From Microcoleus vaginatus PCC 9802 (GTDB lineage: Bacteria > Cyanobacteriota > Cyanobacteriia > Cyanobacteriales > Microcoleaceae): a DNA stretch of 64,000 nt. Shown piece by piece: positions 8,898 through 17,239 of the stretch. The notes beneath the pieces are model-generated. The model saw only the letters and a program-made list of their open reading frames with translations, ran no database searches and had not been told where the DNA came from. The translations under genes and the position numbers were made by a program. The stretch lies in contig CP031740.1 in NCBI GenBank assembly GCA_022701275.1, forward strand, positions 3,979,001 through 4,043,000, in the 5' to 3' direction. Each line of letters opens with the position of its first letter. Positions within the stretch are counted from its first letter, which is position 1.

Positions 8898-10643
8898 ATG
8901 TCTAAAACACGGTCACAACCGATGGTGGAATGGAGACACATTAACTGGCGAAAGCTGGAACGGTCTGTCTATAAGCTCCAAAAACGAATTTATCGAGCCT
9001 CTCAACGTGGTGATGTTAAAGCAATACGCAGACTCCAAAAGACGTTGATGAAGTCCTGGTCAGCAAGGTGCTTAGCGGTCAGGCGGGTAACACAAGACAA
9101 CAGTGGCAAGAAGACGGCTGGTGTGGATGGGCTTAAGAGCCTGACCCCAAAACAACGTCTCGCCCTTGTTGCCAAACTTAAATTAAGCCCAAAAGTCGCT
9201 CCAACCAGGCGAGTATGGATTCCCAAGCCAGGTACGGAGGAGAAGCGACCATTAGGCATCCCGACAATAAATGACCGAGCCTTGCAAGCACTTGTCAAGC
9301 TGGCACTAGAGCCAGAATGGGAAGCGCGATTTGAACCTAACTCATACGGGTTCAGAGCCGGACGCTCATGCCATGATGCGATAGAGCAAATATTCACGGT
9401 AATTAGTAGGAAAGCTAAATACGTGCTAGATGCTGACATTGCCAAATGTTTCGACCGCATCGACCATGAAGCACTGCTCAAAAAATTAAATACATTCCCC
9501 ACCATCCGCCGACAAGTTCGAGCCTGGTTAAAAGCGGGAGTGATGGACGGTAAGCAGTTGTTTCCAACATCTGAGGGTACGCCTCAAGGTGGGGTTATTT
9601 CCCCATTATTAGCAAATATCGCCCTCCACGGGATGGAAAACCGGATAGCTCAAGCTTTCCCAAAAAGGAAGGTTTATAAAGAAGGAAAGTACGCAGGATT
9701 CATCTCTGCTGCCCACCTAATCCGATATGCCGATGACTTCGTAATTCTCCACGAAGATATAACCGTTGTTCAAAGATGTAAGGAGATAATCTCCGAATGG
9801 TTAAAAAGCATGGGCTTAGAATTGAAGCCTAGTAAAACTCGCCTAGCCCATACCCTTGAGGAATACGAGGGAAATACCCCAGGTTTCAACTTCCTTGGGT
9901 TTAATATACGGCAATTCCCAGTTGGAAAGTATCACTCTGGGAAGAATAACGGAAAATTGCTAGGTTTCAAAACAATCATCACCCCAAGCCAAGAGAAGCA
10001 GAAGATACACTACGAGCAAGTAGCAAACATCATCTACGCCCATAGAACAGCGACTCAAGAAGCGCTAATTGGAAAACTTAATCCAATTATCCGAGGATGG
10101 GCAAACTACTACTCAACCGTCGTGAGCCGTGATGCTTACGAAACTCAAGACCATTTAATCTTTTGCAAACTTAAGGCTTGGGCAAAACGCCGTCATCCCA
10201 AAAAGTCTATCCAGTGGATCATCAATAGATATTGGAAGACCATTGGCGGTAATAACTGGGTATTCGCAACCAATGCAAAAAGTGAAAACTTAATGCGGTT
10301 AAGAACGCATAGCGAGACTCCAATAGTCCGCCATGTGAAAGTTAAAGGCGAATCGTCTCCATACGACGGAAACCTGGTTTACTGGAGTACAAGAAGGGGA
10401 AAACACCCTGAAATCTCAACAAAAGAGGCAACTCTAATGAAGAGTCAAAGGGGTAAATGTAACCATTGCGGATTGATTTTCGGAGTTGAAGATAAATGGG
10501 AAATCGACCATAAAATCCCCCGTTCCAAAGGTGGTAGGGATGAATATACCAATCTTCAGCTCTTACACAAACATTGCCACGATGTAAAAACAGCCAAAGA
10601 TGGTTTGGCTGGGGGTAGTATAGACAGTTACCCAAGTCACTGA
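8898..10643 (+). CDS. ltrA: Group II intron reverse transcriptase/maturase with HNH endonuclease
   Basis: A 581-residue intron-encoded protein for splicing and retrohoming. RT fingers and palm: RVWIPKPGTEEKRPLGIPTI, YGFRAGRSCHDAI, LDADIAKCFDRIDH, GTPQGGVISPLLANI, and the catalytic YADD at residues 277-280. The thumb/maturase domain X contains IRGWANYYSTVV. The C-terminal HNH nuclease has CNHCG, EIDHKIPRSKGG and the final His/Cys pair in HKHCHD. All motifs are intact, so the protein looks active. The ATG at 8898 gives the family start; an in-frame GTG-type start upstream at 8862 is less likely. The stop lies two bases before domain V, as is usual. Confidence 0.93.
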   Translation: MSKTRSQPMVEWRHINWRKLERSVYKLQKRIYRASQRGDVKAIRRLQKTLMKSWSARCLAVRRVTQDNSGKKTAGVDGLKSLTPKQRLALVAKLKLSPKVAPTRRVWIPKPGTEEKRPLGIPTINDRALQALVKLALEPEWEARFEPNSYGFRAGRSCHDAIEQIFTVISRKAKYVLDADIAKCFDRIDHEALLKKLNTFPTIRRQVRAWLKAGVMDGKQLFPTSEGTPQGGVISPLLANIALHGMENRIAQAFPKRKVYKEGKYAGFISAAHLIRYADDFVILHEDITVVQRCKEIISEWLKSMGLELKPSKTRLAHTLEEYEGNTPGFNFLGFNIRQFPVGKYHSGKNNGKLLGFKTIITPSQEKQKIHYEQVANIIYAHRTATQEALIGKLNPIIRGWANYYSTVVSRDAYETQDHLIFCKLKAWAKRRHPKKSIQWIINRYWKTIGGNNWVFATNAKSENLMRLRTHSETPIVRHVKVKGESSPYDGNLVYWSTRRGKHPEISTKEATLMKSQRGKCNHCGLIFGVEDKWEIDHKIPRSKGGRDEYTNLQLLHKHCHDVKTAKDGLAGGSIDSYPSH

Positions 10644-10644
10644 G

Positions 10645-10679
10645 GAGCCGGATGAGGTGAAAGTCTCAAGTCCGGTTTT
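10645..10679 (+). ncRNA. Group II intron domain V
   Basis: A 35-base catalytic hairpin: gagccgg pairs with the distal tccggttt, and gatgag...gtctcaag forms the upper stem with a gaaa-type loop. It sits directly after the maturase stop codon. Confidence 0.85.
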
Positions 10680-10763
10680 GTAGGCGAGGCAGGTAGGCGA
10701 CTTCCTGACCTTAGCTACCTGAGTGTTTCAAAGCCTATCACCAGTGTCGGTCAAGAGGCCGAC

Positions 10764-12185
10764 TTACCAAGGACTGCCGATCATGCTGAAAGCTGCCCAA
10801 TAATACGGATGGGATAAATCTTTGCTGTCGAGTTTAGGGATGGACGGGGGCAAGGGAGTTTCGTCTCGGGAACTTCGCAGTTGACCGCCTTCGATCGTCA
10901 CTTGGCCTTCGATCGCGGCAATTTGTGCTTGTCTGAGAGCTTCAGCTTTAATGATTGGAGGGTCGTTTGGCCTGTTGATTTTTAACTGCTGGTAAAACTC
11001 TGTCATCAGGGCGAGAGTCCCCGCATCGCTGACGTACCACAAGCTGGCGAGGGCTGATTTTGCTCCCGATTGCAGGGCTAAACCGGCAAATCCGAGTTCT
11101 GCTTCTTTGTCTCCCAAGGCGGTTCTACAGGCGCTTAATACTAACAGTTCGAGGGGCGGATTGTTCCATTTTAATTCTCTCATTTGATCGAGGCGTAGTT
11201 GGGTGTCCCAAAATTGAATGTAGGAGTTATTTGGGGTTCCTGGGCGGAATTCGGCGTGGGTGGCAAGGTGGATGATTCCGTATCTTTGTTGCAGTCGCTG
11301 GGATTGCAAGTTTACTATGGTGAAGTCTTGGTTGAGAAAGGATTGACCTGGCCACTGTCGGGCGATCGCGCCGAGTTCTAATGGAACTGCTGGTAGCGGT
11401 TGTTTTTTCGCCGTTTCTGCGAAATCTGATGCTCCCATTGCTAGGACTTGCACGTTTCTGAGGTCGGTGTAATTGCTGTCTGTGAGTTTGAAGGCGGGGA
11501 TGCGGGAGAGGCTGTATTTTTGGATCAGAAATTGCTTTCCGTCGTGCATTGCTGCTAGGGGTACGGTTCGCAAACCTGCGCCGACACAGAACAGCAATGT
11601 TTCAATTTTTGCTGTTTGCAAATCGGTTTCTAGGGGTGCAATTATCCATTGGTAGAGTTGTTGGGCTGGTTCTAGATAGCTGGTGGTGTTGAGTTTTACG
11701 GGATTGGTGATTTCGCTGCCGAATGCTTGGACTACAGAGAGCAGTTTCTCTTGTTTGGCTTCCGGGACGCTGCGAAGAATGGGCGGGCGATCGGGTAATA
11801 TTAAGATTAATTCTAGTTGGTCGGTGCGCGGTATAGCGTAAATTAAAGCAGGTTTTTTCTTTGTTTGAGCTGCTAGGCGGGAGAGAGTTTTTGATATTGC
11901 TTCGGCGGTTTTCGCACGGGCTGCAAAGTCTTGTTCAAAGTATTTTTGATAGTCTTGTTCCCAGTTTTGTTCGATTCTGGTTACGGCTTCAGTGAGGTTG
12001 CCTCGATCGAGCAAATTTCTCATTTCTTGGCCGTTAAGCCCGCCCTGGCCTGTGTTTTGGGCAATTGTAGGGAGGTTGGCGGTGTTCCAGCAGAAAAATA
12101 GTGCTATCAAGCAGTAAAAAATAGCTTTTTTAATTTTTTTCTGAGTGGTGTGTTTTTGGCGTTGCTGCTGGAATTGGTAGTGCAT
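10764..12185 (-). CDS. Secreted CHAT-domain (caspase-like) protein
   Basis: A 473-residue protein with a basic amino end and a hydrophobic segment (about 17-43, KKAIFYCLIALFFCW to TIAQ) that looks like a signal peptide. The CHAT domain is a clan CD cysteine peptidase fold. The predicted catalytic His is in IIHLATHAEF (His310) and the Cys in LLVLSACRTALG (Cys353). The end, YYWAAFSMIGSPW, is the normal CHAT terminus. CHAT proteins usually carry TPR repeats before the protease; this one has only about 150 residues of helical sequence there. A TPR gene remnant lies upstream in the same orientation (12564-12840). The start MHYQ is chosen because the in-frame extension to 12341 precedes the signal peptide. 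The stop is only about 45 bases from the intron end. Confidence 0.88.
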   Translation of the reverse strand: MHYQFQQQRQKHTTQKKIKKAIFYCLIALFFCWNTANLPTIAQNTGQGGLNGQEMRNLLDRGNLTEAVTRIEQNWEQDYQKYFEQDFAARAKTAEAISKTLSRLAAQTKKKPALIYAIPRTDQLELILILPDRPPILRSVPEAKQEKLLSVVQAFGSEITNPVKLNTTSYLEPAQQLYQWIIAPLETDLQTAKIETLLFCVGAGLRTVPLAAMHDGKQFLIQKYSLSRIPAFKLTDSNYTDLRNVQVLAMGASDFAETAKKQPLPAVPLELGAIARQWPGQSFLNQDFTIVNLQSQRLQQRYGIIHLATHAEFRPGTPNNSYIQFWDTQLRLDQMRELKWNNPPLELLVLSACRTALGDKEAELGFAGLALQSGAKSALASLWYVSDAGTLALMTEFYQQLKINRPNDPPIIKAEALRQAQIAAIEGQVTIEGGQLRSSRDETPLPPSIPKLDSKDLSHPYYWAAFSMIGSPW

Positions 12186-12388
12186 GATTTTGGGGCGGTT
12201 GAGGGCGCCGTTGGCGGCAGCAGTTGGCAAAAGTTGGGATGTGGGTGGGAATTTTGACTCTGCTGGCGATGGGGGCACGATTATAGCATTCAAGGTCAAC
12301 CGCAAATATCTACCGTAGGGTGTGGACACCAGCACCAACAAAGTCCACGTACCAAGAAATTCGCGATTTATGTAAAAGTTTGCAAATT

Positions 12389-12448
12389 ATGCAGGGGTTT
12401 TGCATAAAAAGGACTTACGCAAAAACCCGGTTTCTTCAAGTAAGTCCT
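12389..12448. repeat. Two small inverted repeats upstream of the CHAT gene
   Basis: One hairpin is atgca / tgcat at 12389-12405. A second is aggactta / taagtcct at 12410-12448, with an aaacccggtttct motif in the loop. That loop motif recurs in many spacers of the window. Confidence 0.5.
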
Positions 12449-12563
12449 GTTTTCTACATAGCAGCCAGGTACATTTCATTTAATCGGCATTACCTATACG
12501 GGCGTCTTTGATTTTTTGCGGTCCATCCCCATTTCTCAGTTTTAATAGGGTTTTGTCTTGGTA

Positions 12564-12840
12564 TTAAGTGAGGACTCCCCTGAATCGAGCGCCGATATAT
12601 TGAGTTATTTCAGTAGAGATATACTCTGTATTTACTTGTTTTAAAATAGTTAATTCTTTTCGTGCCAACTTACTTAAAGCTCGACTGGTTAATTGTTTTG
12701 CCTTGGATATCTGCCCGGTTATTTCGTACACTTCGCCGAGACTGCCTTTTGCCTAAGATTTTGCATGAAAATCTCCTAGTTTTTTAACATCATGGGCGGC
12801 GGATGCCAATAGTTGAGCAACATCAATAAAAACACTTAAT
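12564..12840 (-). pseudogene. TPR-repeat gene remnant
   Basis: Read on the minus strand, one frame gives a run of TPR-like sequence: VAQLLASAAHDVKKLGDFHA, then a TAG at 12753-12755, then AKGSLGEVYEITGQISKAKQ and LTSRALSKLARKELTILK, ending at a TAA at 12564. Tetratricopeptide units of this kind (G-x-L-x-x-Y...G...A) precede CHAT domains in cyanobacteria. There is no start codon context, and the internal stop marks it as broken. It is probably the remains of a TPR or TPR-CHAT gene once next to the CHAT gene. Confidence 0.6.
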
Positions 12841-13074
12841 TATTTAGAGAATTTTACGCTATGGGGTCGATCGCTTTTTCCTTCTTGATTCTTGCTTCTC
12901 TCCTAGATAACTAAAGCCTGCTTCCTTCCGCTATACATTGTGTGCGATCGCACTTGACACGGTGCGATCCAATTGGGGGATGCGTCTTAGTATTTCTTCA
13001 CATATCATGCTTTCGGTCTATGATATATGCCTTATGGCCTCCTTGTGTTTAAAGCCCGTTACCGCGTACCGCTG
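12841..13074. other. Spacer upstream of the FAD-Rieske gene
   Basis: It contains HIP1-related sites (tgcgatcgcac at 12950 and a nearby ggtgcgatcc) and a TTGACA hexamer at about 12954 without a clear -10 partner. No gene is seen. Confidence 0.4.
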
Positions 13075-15027
13075 ATGAGTCAATCAACCAATCCACCGCT
13101 ATCCCCACCAGTTTCTCGAAGAACCGCCCTCAAATTCCTCGGAGTCGGTGCCGCCGGCGGGCTGCTGGGCTACTCTCGATTTTCCAAGCCAGAGCCCACC
13201 ATTTTTGTGCAAGATTCTCTTGACTTGCCGCGAATGCTGAATAACCGCAAAACCGTTGCAGTTGTGGGGGCAGGCTTGGCAGGGCTCGCCTGTGCTTACG
13301 AGCTCAGTCAGCGGGGTTTCGCCGTAACATTACTCGACAAATCGCCCCAACTCGGTGGCAAAATTGCTAGTTGGCCGATTCAAGTTGGGAACGAAACTTT
13401 TATGATGGAACACGGTTTCCACGGTTTTTTTCCGCAATACTACAACCTCAAAAGTGTGGTTGAAGAACTAGAAATTACTGATAACTTTGTATCTTTAGAA
13501 TCCTACGCCGTTGTGTTTCGAGACGGCAAATACAAACCCGAAGTTTTCCGTCCCAACCATTCAGCTTTTCCCTGGAATATAGTTGATTTGGGGATATCTT
13601 CTCCCAATCGGCTCAAGTGGGGAATCAATCTTACAAAACCCGCTCACTGGCAAGTATTTCGGGAAATCGGCGGTTTTCAGACTAAAAAAACTTTCGCTCG
13701 CCTCGACAATATATCAGTTGCCGACTGGGTAAAAGGTGAATTTCCGCGCGGGCTTTATGACTTGTATTTTCTGCCTTTTGCCAAATCCAGCCTCAACGCT
13801 CCCGACGAATTGAGCGCGGGAGAATTAATGCAATTTTTCCACTTTTACTTTTTCGGAAATCCAGAGGGTTTGGCCTTCAACGGCACGCGGCAAGATATGG
13901 GCACGAGTTTGGTGCAGCCTATTGCCAGAGCCATTGAAAGCAAAGGCGGCAAAGTATTGACAGATGTCGCAGTCAGTGAGATTCGCTGGGAAAACGGCAA
14001 GATTGATTCTCTGAGTTACCAGTCGGGAGATGTGCAAAGTAAAATACCTTTTTGGGTGAAGCGAAACGCGCTGTTAAGTGACAGCAACTCTACGGAATAT
14101 TTCGGCGCTGGGGACAGCGTATTTGCCGCTGCACCGTCGGGAAAAGAGGCAATTTCTCTGAGCTGCACTCACCAAGGCTGCACTGTTAAGAAACAGAACG
14201 ACGGTCAATTTCACTGTCCTTGTCACGGGGCAGTTTTTGATGCCGAAGGGCGAGTTGTGAGCGGGCCTGCTCAGCGGGATTTGCCTCGATTTAAGGTAGT
14301 CGATGAAAAAGCAGATGAAATACAGTTAGCAGCAGCGGTTAACCAATCGCAGCCGCAAAATTTGGGAGAAACATTGAAGGCTGATTATTATGTTTTGGCG
14401 GCCGATGTTCCGGGGATGCAGCATTTGTTTAGTTTGGCTAGCGGTGAGGTGAATCCGCAGGTGCAGAGTCGGATCGAGAGTTTGAATATAGCCGATCCGT
14501 TTGCGGTCGGTCGCTTTTGGTTCGATCGCGAATTTGCGTGGGATCACAGCAATTTCAGTTCGCTTTCCGGCTACAAACTGACTGACAGCATTACGCTTTA
14601 CCACCGAATTCAGGATCAGTTCATCGAGTGGAATCAGAAAACTGGCGGTAGTGTAGTGGAACTGCACGCTTATTGTTACAAGGAGAAAGAATTTCCCAAC
14701 CAGCAAATTTTGCTGGCGACTTTTGAGGAAGAATTGTACGAAATTGTACCTGAATTAAAAGAGGCAAATATGCTGCACCGGGAATTGGTAAATCAAAAGA
14801 ATTTCTCTGGATATCCGCCCGGTAGTTATGCAGAAAGACCAGAAACTTGCTGCGCTGTTCCCAATCTTTTGTTTGCGGGAGATTGGGTAAAAATGCCGTT
14901 TCCTTGCGGTTTAATGGAAAGGGCGGTTAGCAGCGGTTTGTTGGCAGCTAATGCTATTTTATATCAGGAGGGTTTGCAGAGGCGATCGCTCTTGACGGTG
15001 AATCCCGAAGGCGTGTTAAAAATCTAA
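13075..15027 (+). CDS. cruE: FAD-dependent oxidoreductase with Rieske insert (CruE/CrtU-like carotenoid desaturase/methyltransferase)
   Basis: A 650-residue protein. The amino end SRRTALKFLGVGAAGG resembles a Tat signal or thylakoid anchor. A Rossmann FAD site (VAVVGAGLAGLACAYEL, residues about 62-78) follows, as in carotene desaturases and amine oxidases. A complete Rieske 2Fe-2S motif (CTHQGC...CPCHG, about 364-386) is inserted, and the FAD-family C-terminal motif (LLFAGDWVKMPFPCGLMERAV) is at the end. This build fits the CrtU/CruE family, which turns a beta ring into an aromatic ring. The downstream methyltransferase and Rieske oxygenase support aromatic carotenoid synthesis. The substrate is inferred from family memory. 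ATG 13075 is chosen over 13027 because the Tat-like signal starts there. Confidence 0.75.
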   Translation: MSQSTNPPLSPPVSRRTALKFLGVGAAGGLLGYSRFSKPEPTIFVQDSLDLPRMLNNRKTVAVVGAGLAGLACAYELSQRGFAVTLLDKSPQLGGKIASWPIQVGNETFMMEHGFHGFFPQYYNLKSVVEELEITDNFVSLESYAVVFRDGKYKPEVFRPNHSAFPWNIVDLGISSPNRLKWGINLTKPAHWQVFREIGGFQTKKTFARLDNISVADWVKGEFPRGLYDLYFLPFAKSSLNAPDELSAGELMQFFHFYFFGNPEGLAFNGTRQDMGTSLVQPIARAIESKGGKVLTDVAVSEIRWENGKIDSLSYQSGDVQSKIPFWVKRNALLSDSNSTEYFGAGDSVFAAAPSGKEAISLSCTHQGCTVKKQNDGQFHCPCHGAVFDAEGRVVSGPAQRDLPRFKVVDEKADEIQLAAAVNQSQPQNLGETLKADYYVLAADVPGMQHLFSLASGEVNPQVQSRIESLNIADPFAVGRFWFDREFAWDHSNFSSLSGYKLTDSITLYHRIQDQFIEWNQKTGGSVVELHAYCYKEKEFPNQQILLATFEEELYEIVPELKEANMLHRELVNQKNFSGYPPGSYAERPETCCAVPNLLFAGDWVKMPFPCGLMERAVSSGLLAANAILYQEGLQRRSLLTVNPEGVLKI

Positions 15028-15037
15028 GGTTTGTAGC

Positions 15038-15094
15038 GGGGCGGGTTTTATAAATTGTCAATTATCGGCTGCTATTCTCGGTAAAACCCGCCCC
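15038..15094 (+). terminator. Terminator after the FAD-Rieske gene
   Basis: Perfect 13-base arms (ggggcgggtttta / taaaacccgcccc) enclose a 31-base loop, 11 bases after the stop. The loop is long for a simple terminator, but the stem is very stable. Confidence 0.6.
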
Positions 15095-15150
15095 CTGTCA
15101 TACCATTTTAGATTTTAGATTTGAAGAAATGGGAATCACTGATTAAATAA

Positions 15151-15180
15151 GGATTTGGAGGTTTCCTAAAGTTGCATTCT
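15151..15180 (+). repeat. Dispersed intergenic repeat, copy 2
   Basis: The block ggatttggaggtttcctaaagttgcattctttt matches the copy at 3691-3720 with a few substitutions. Confidence 0.6.
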
Positions 15181-15319
15181 TTTTTTAAGATGAGTTACGG
15201 TTTGTGGGTGTGGTTTCGCTGACGGGAAAAGGCAGAGCTTGCGAACAAAAAAAATATCTGCGTTGAGGGGGGTGGATCTGCGGTTAAAATATTATTGAAT
15301 GAGTATAAAGCAATAATAG

Positions 15320-16006
15320 ATGCTGAAGAGTAACTGCAAAATTCGCAATAAATCTGTAATGTTTGATGCTTTTGCAACAGAATACGATTTCGCCGCCACC
15401 TTGCAAAACCAGAACGATTTCTTTACTAACAACCTATCGGTCAGCAAAGGTGCAGCATTAGATATTGGCTGCGGTTCGGGAATTCTTGCTTTTGAATTAG
15501 CCCAGTATTACGATAATGTAGTGGCCGTCGATTTATCAGCAAAAATGCTGGACATCGCCCGTCAAAAACGCTCAGCCCCCAATATCGAATACATCCAAAT
15601 GGATGCCAGTCAATTAGCGATCGACCGCAAATTTGATTTAATAGTTAGTGCTGCTACTTTTCACCACCTGCCCAACCTCCCAGCCGCCCTTGAGGCAAGT
15701 AAAAAATTGTTAAATCCGCACGGAAAAATCGTCTTTTTAGATAATATATCGGAAGTCGAGACACCTCCTAGAATAGGCTACATATTAGGGGCAGCGAGAG
15801 ATTTTAATCCCGACTGTTCCACCTACGGATTTCGCAATGCTTTAAGATTATTAAAATTTAGATTGTCGCCGGGGTGGTTGAAGCATTTAGCTAGCGATAG
15901 GTATTTGTCAGAACGGAGATTTAGAAAAATTTACGGTCGTTGCTTTCCGGGCTGTTATTTTGTAAAATTGGGTTGTTTTATGGGCGTAATTTGGGAACAT
16001 TTGTAA
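15320..16006 (+). CDS. Class I SAM-dependent methyltransferase
   Basis: A 228-residue methyltransferase with motif I ALDIGCGSGILAFELA (about 46-61), the acidic ribose-binding strand VVAVDLSAKML (about 69-79), motif IV DLIVSAATFHHLPN, and post-motif KIVFLDNISE. It belongs to the Methyltransf_11/25 group. It lies 290 bases after the FAD-Rieske gene, and its stop overlaps the next start (TAATG at 16004-16008), which points to translational coupling with the Rieske oxygenase. The methyl acceptor is unknown. A role in carotenoid tailoring is inferred from context only. Confidence 0.85.
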   Translation: MLKSNCKIRNKSVMFDAFATEYDFAATLQNQNDFFTNNLSVSKGAALDIGCGSGILAFELAQYYDNVVAVDLSAKMLDIARQKRSAPNIEYIQMDASQLAIDRKFDLIVSAATFHHLPNLPAALEASKKLLNPHGKIVFLDNISEVETPPRIGYILGAARDFNPDCSTYGFRNALRLLKFRLSPGWLKHLASDRYLSERRFRKIYGRCFPGCYFVKLGCFMGVIWEHL

Positions 16007-17076
16007 TGCAAAACAACGCGATAAAATCGGTATCTCCAAAGGGAGAAAAAACTCACATCCGCGAGTTGGGCATTAATCTCGATCGCTGGTATGCAATCGC
16101 CCGCACCAGCGAGGTGCACACTCAGCCCCTAGCTGCGAAAATCTGGAATCGGGCGATCGTACTTTTCCGCGACAGTGCAGGCAAAATCAACGCTTTAGAA
16201 GATAGATGTCCGCATCGGCAAGTTAAACTCAGCCACGGTCAAGTTAAAGGCGATTTAATCGAATGTGCTTACCACGGATGGCGGTTAAATGCAAGGGGAG
16301 AATGCGCCGAAGTCGATTATTTAGCAGAAAATCAAAAGCTACCTAACTGCAAAATTCGCTCCTATCCTGTCAAGGAACAAAACGGTTTTATCTGGCTGTT
16401 TCCCGGCGACGAAATGCAAGCAGAAAAAAATAATTTACTGGATTTGCCAGAGTGGGAACATCTCAATTATATTGCCACAGTTTCAGTCATCGACTGTCAG
16501 GCACACTATTCATTTTTAATTGAAAACTTGATGGATATGTACCACGGACACTTGCACGATGATTGGCAAGCTTGGGCAAATCCGGTGTTAGATACTATAG
16601 AAGAAAACGAGCATCAAGTAACAGCGCGCTATCAGGCTCAAAGTTATTACAAAATAGATAAAATTTGGTCAATTTCTCAGTTATTTTTTAAGTCTTTGCG
16701 CCGACTGCACCCGGAACCGCTGGACGTGAGTTATGTTTACCCGCATTGGGTTTCAACTTTGGGGAGCGACTTTAAGATTTACTGCTTGGTTTGTCCGGTG
16801 AGCGAGACAGCAACTCGCGCTTATTTAATTCATTTTACCTCATTAAATGCGTTTTGGCGGCTGCACAAATTGCCTGTGTGGTTTCGCAGGTTTATCAAAG
16901 ATAGTTGTTTCGGTGCGGCTCAAAAGTTATTAGATGGTTTGGTGCGGCAGGATGTGTTAATGATTGAGGAAGAACAGCAGGCTTTTTTGCAGAATTCAGA
17001 AAGAAAGAGTTACGAATTAAATCGGGCTTTGGGGAGTGTGCAAAAGTTGATGAGAAGTCAGGCGGAAAATGGATGA
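16006..17076 (+). CDS. Rieske non-heme iron oxygenase (pheophorbide a oxygenase/CruH-like)
   Basis: A 356-residue oxygenase. The Rieske 2Fe-2S motif is complete (CPHRQVKLSHGQV...CAYHGWRL, about residues 64-88). The mononuclear iron site of the family is visible as NLMDMYHGHLHDDW (about 176-189; two His and the preceding Asn/Asp). Enzymes of this group hydroxylate aromatic or tetrapyrrole substrates. The ATG overlaps the methyltransferase stop by one base. With the FAD-Rieske gene upstream, a carotenoid methyl-group oxidation as in synechoxanthin synthesis (CruE then CruH) is the favoured guess. The alternative is a chlorophyll-catabolic oxygenase. The C-terminal half has a hydrophobic patch but no clear membrane helix. 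Confidence 0.8.
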   Translation: MQNNAIKSVSPKGEKTHIRELGINLDRWYAIARTSEVHTQPLAAKIWNRAIVLFRDSAGKINALEDRCPHRQVKLSHGQVKGDLIECAYHGWRLNARGECAEVDYLAENQKLPNCKIRSYPVKEQNGFIWLFPGDEMQAEKNNLLDLPEWEHLNYIATVSVIDCQAHYSFLIENLMDMYHGHLHDDWQAWANPVLDTIEENEHQVTARYQAQSYYKIDKIWSISQLFFKSLRRLHPEPLDVSYVYPHWVSTLGSDFKIYCLVCPVSETATRAYLIHFTSLNAFWRLHKLPVWFRRFIKDSCFGAAQKLLDGLVRQDVLMIEEEQQAFLQNSERKSYELNRALGSVQKLMRSQAENG

Positions 17077-17239
17077 TATATTCACTCGCAGATTGAAACC
17101 TGTGGCGGGACGAATGAAACCAGCCTGCACAGGCTAAGTTGAGGGTTAGCCTTTCCAAGCTTGAGCATGGTATTCTAGTAACAAGGAAAATTGACTTTCG
17201 GGAAGCAATTAACAACCACACCTAAGACAGGAACCCAGC

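Larger units (their letters stand above)
8294..10718 (+). mobile_element. Group II intron with RT-HNH intron-encoded protein
   Basis: A self-splicing, retrotransposing ribozyme of about 2.4 kb. The 5' end is placed at the GTGCG consensus at 8294. Structured domain I-III sequence without a gene runs to about 8890, then comes the RT gene in domain IV. A clear domain V (10645-10679, gagccggatgag...gtccggttt) follows, then a domain VI-like hairpin with a possible bulged A (aggtagg / cctgacct). The 3' end is placed at AC, 10718. The 5' boundary rests on the consensus and on the fact that it cuts into tnpB. The 3' boundary is the less certain and could move by some tens of bases. Confidence 0.75.

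Noticed and set aside
8862..10643. Maturase as the reverse transcriptase of a diversity-generating retroelement
   Set aside because: It has maturase domain X and HNH and is followed by intron domain V, so it is a group II intron protein.
12186..12341. N-terminal extension of the CHAT protein
   Set aside because: It would bury the signal peptide behind 52 residues of unlikely sequence; the start at 12185 is better.
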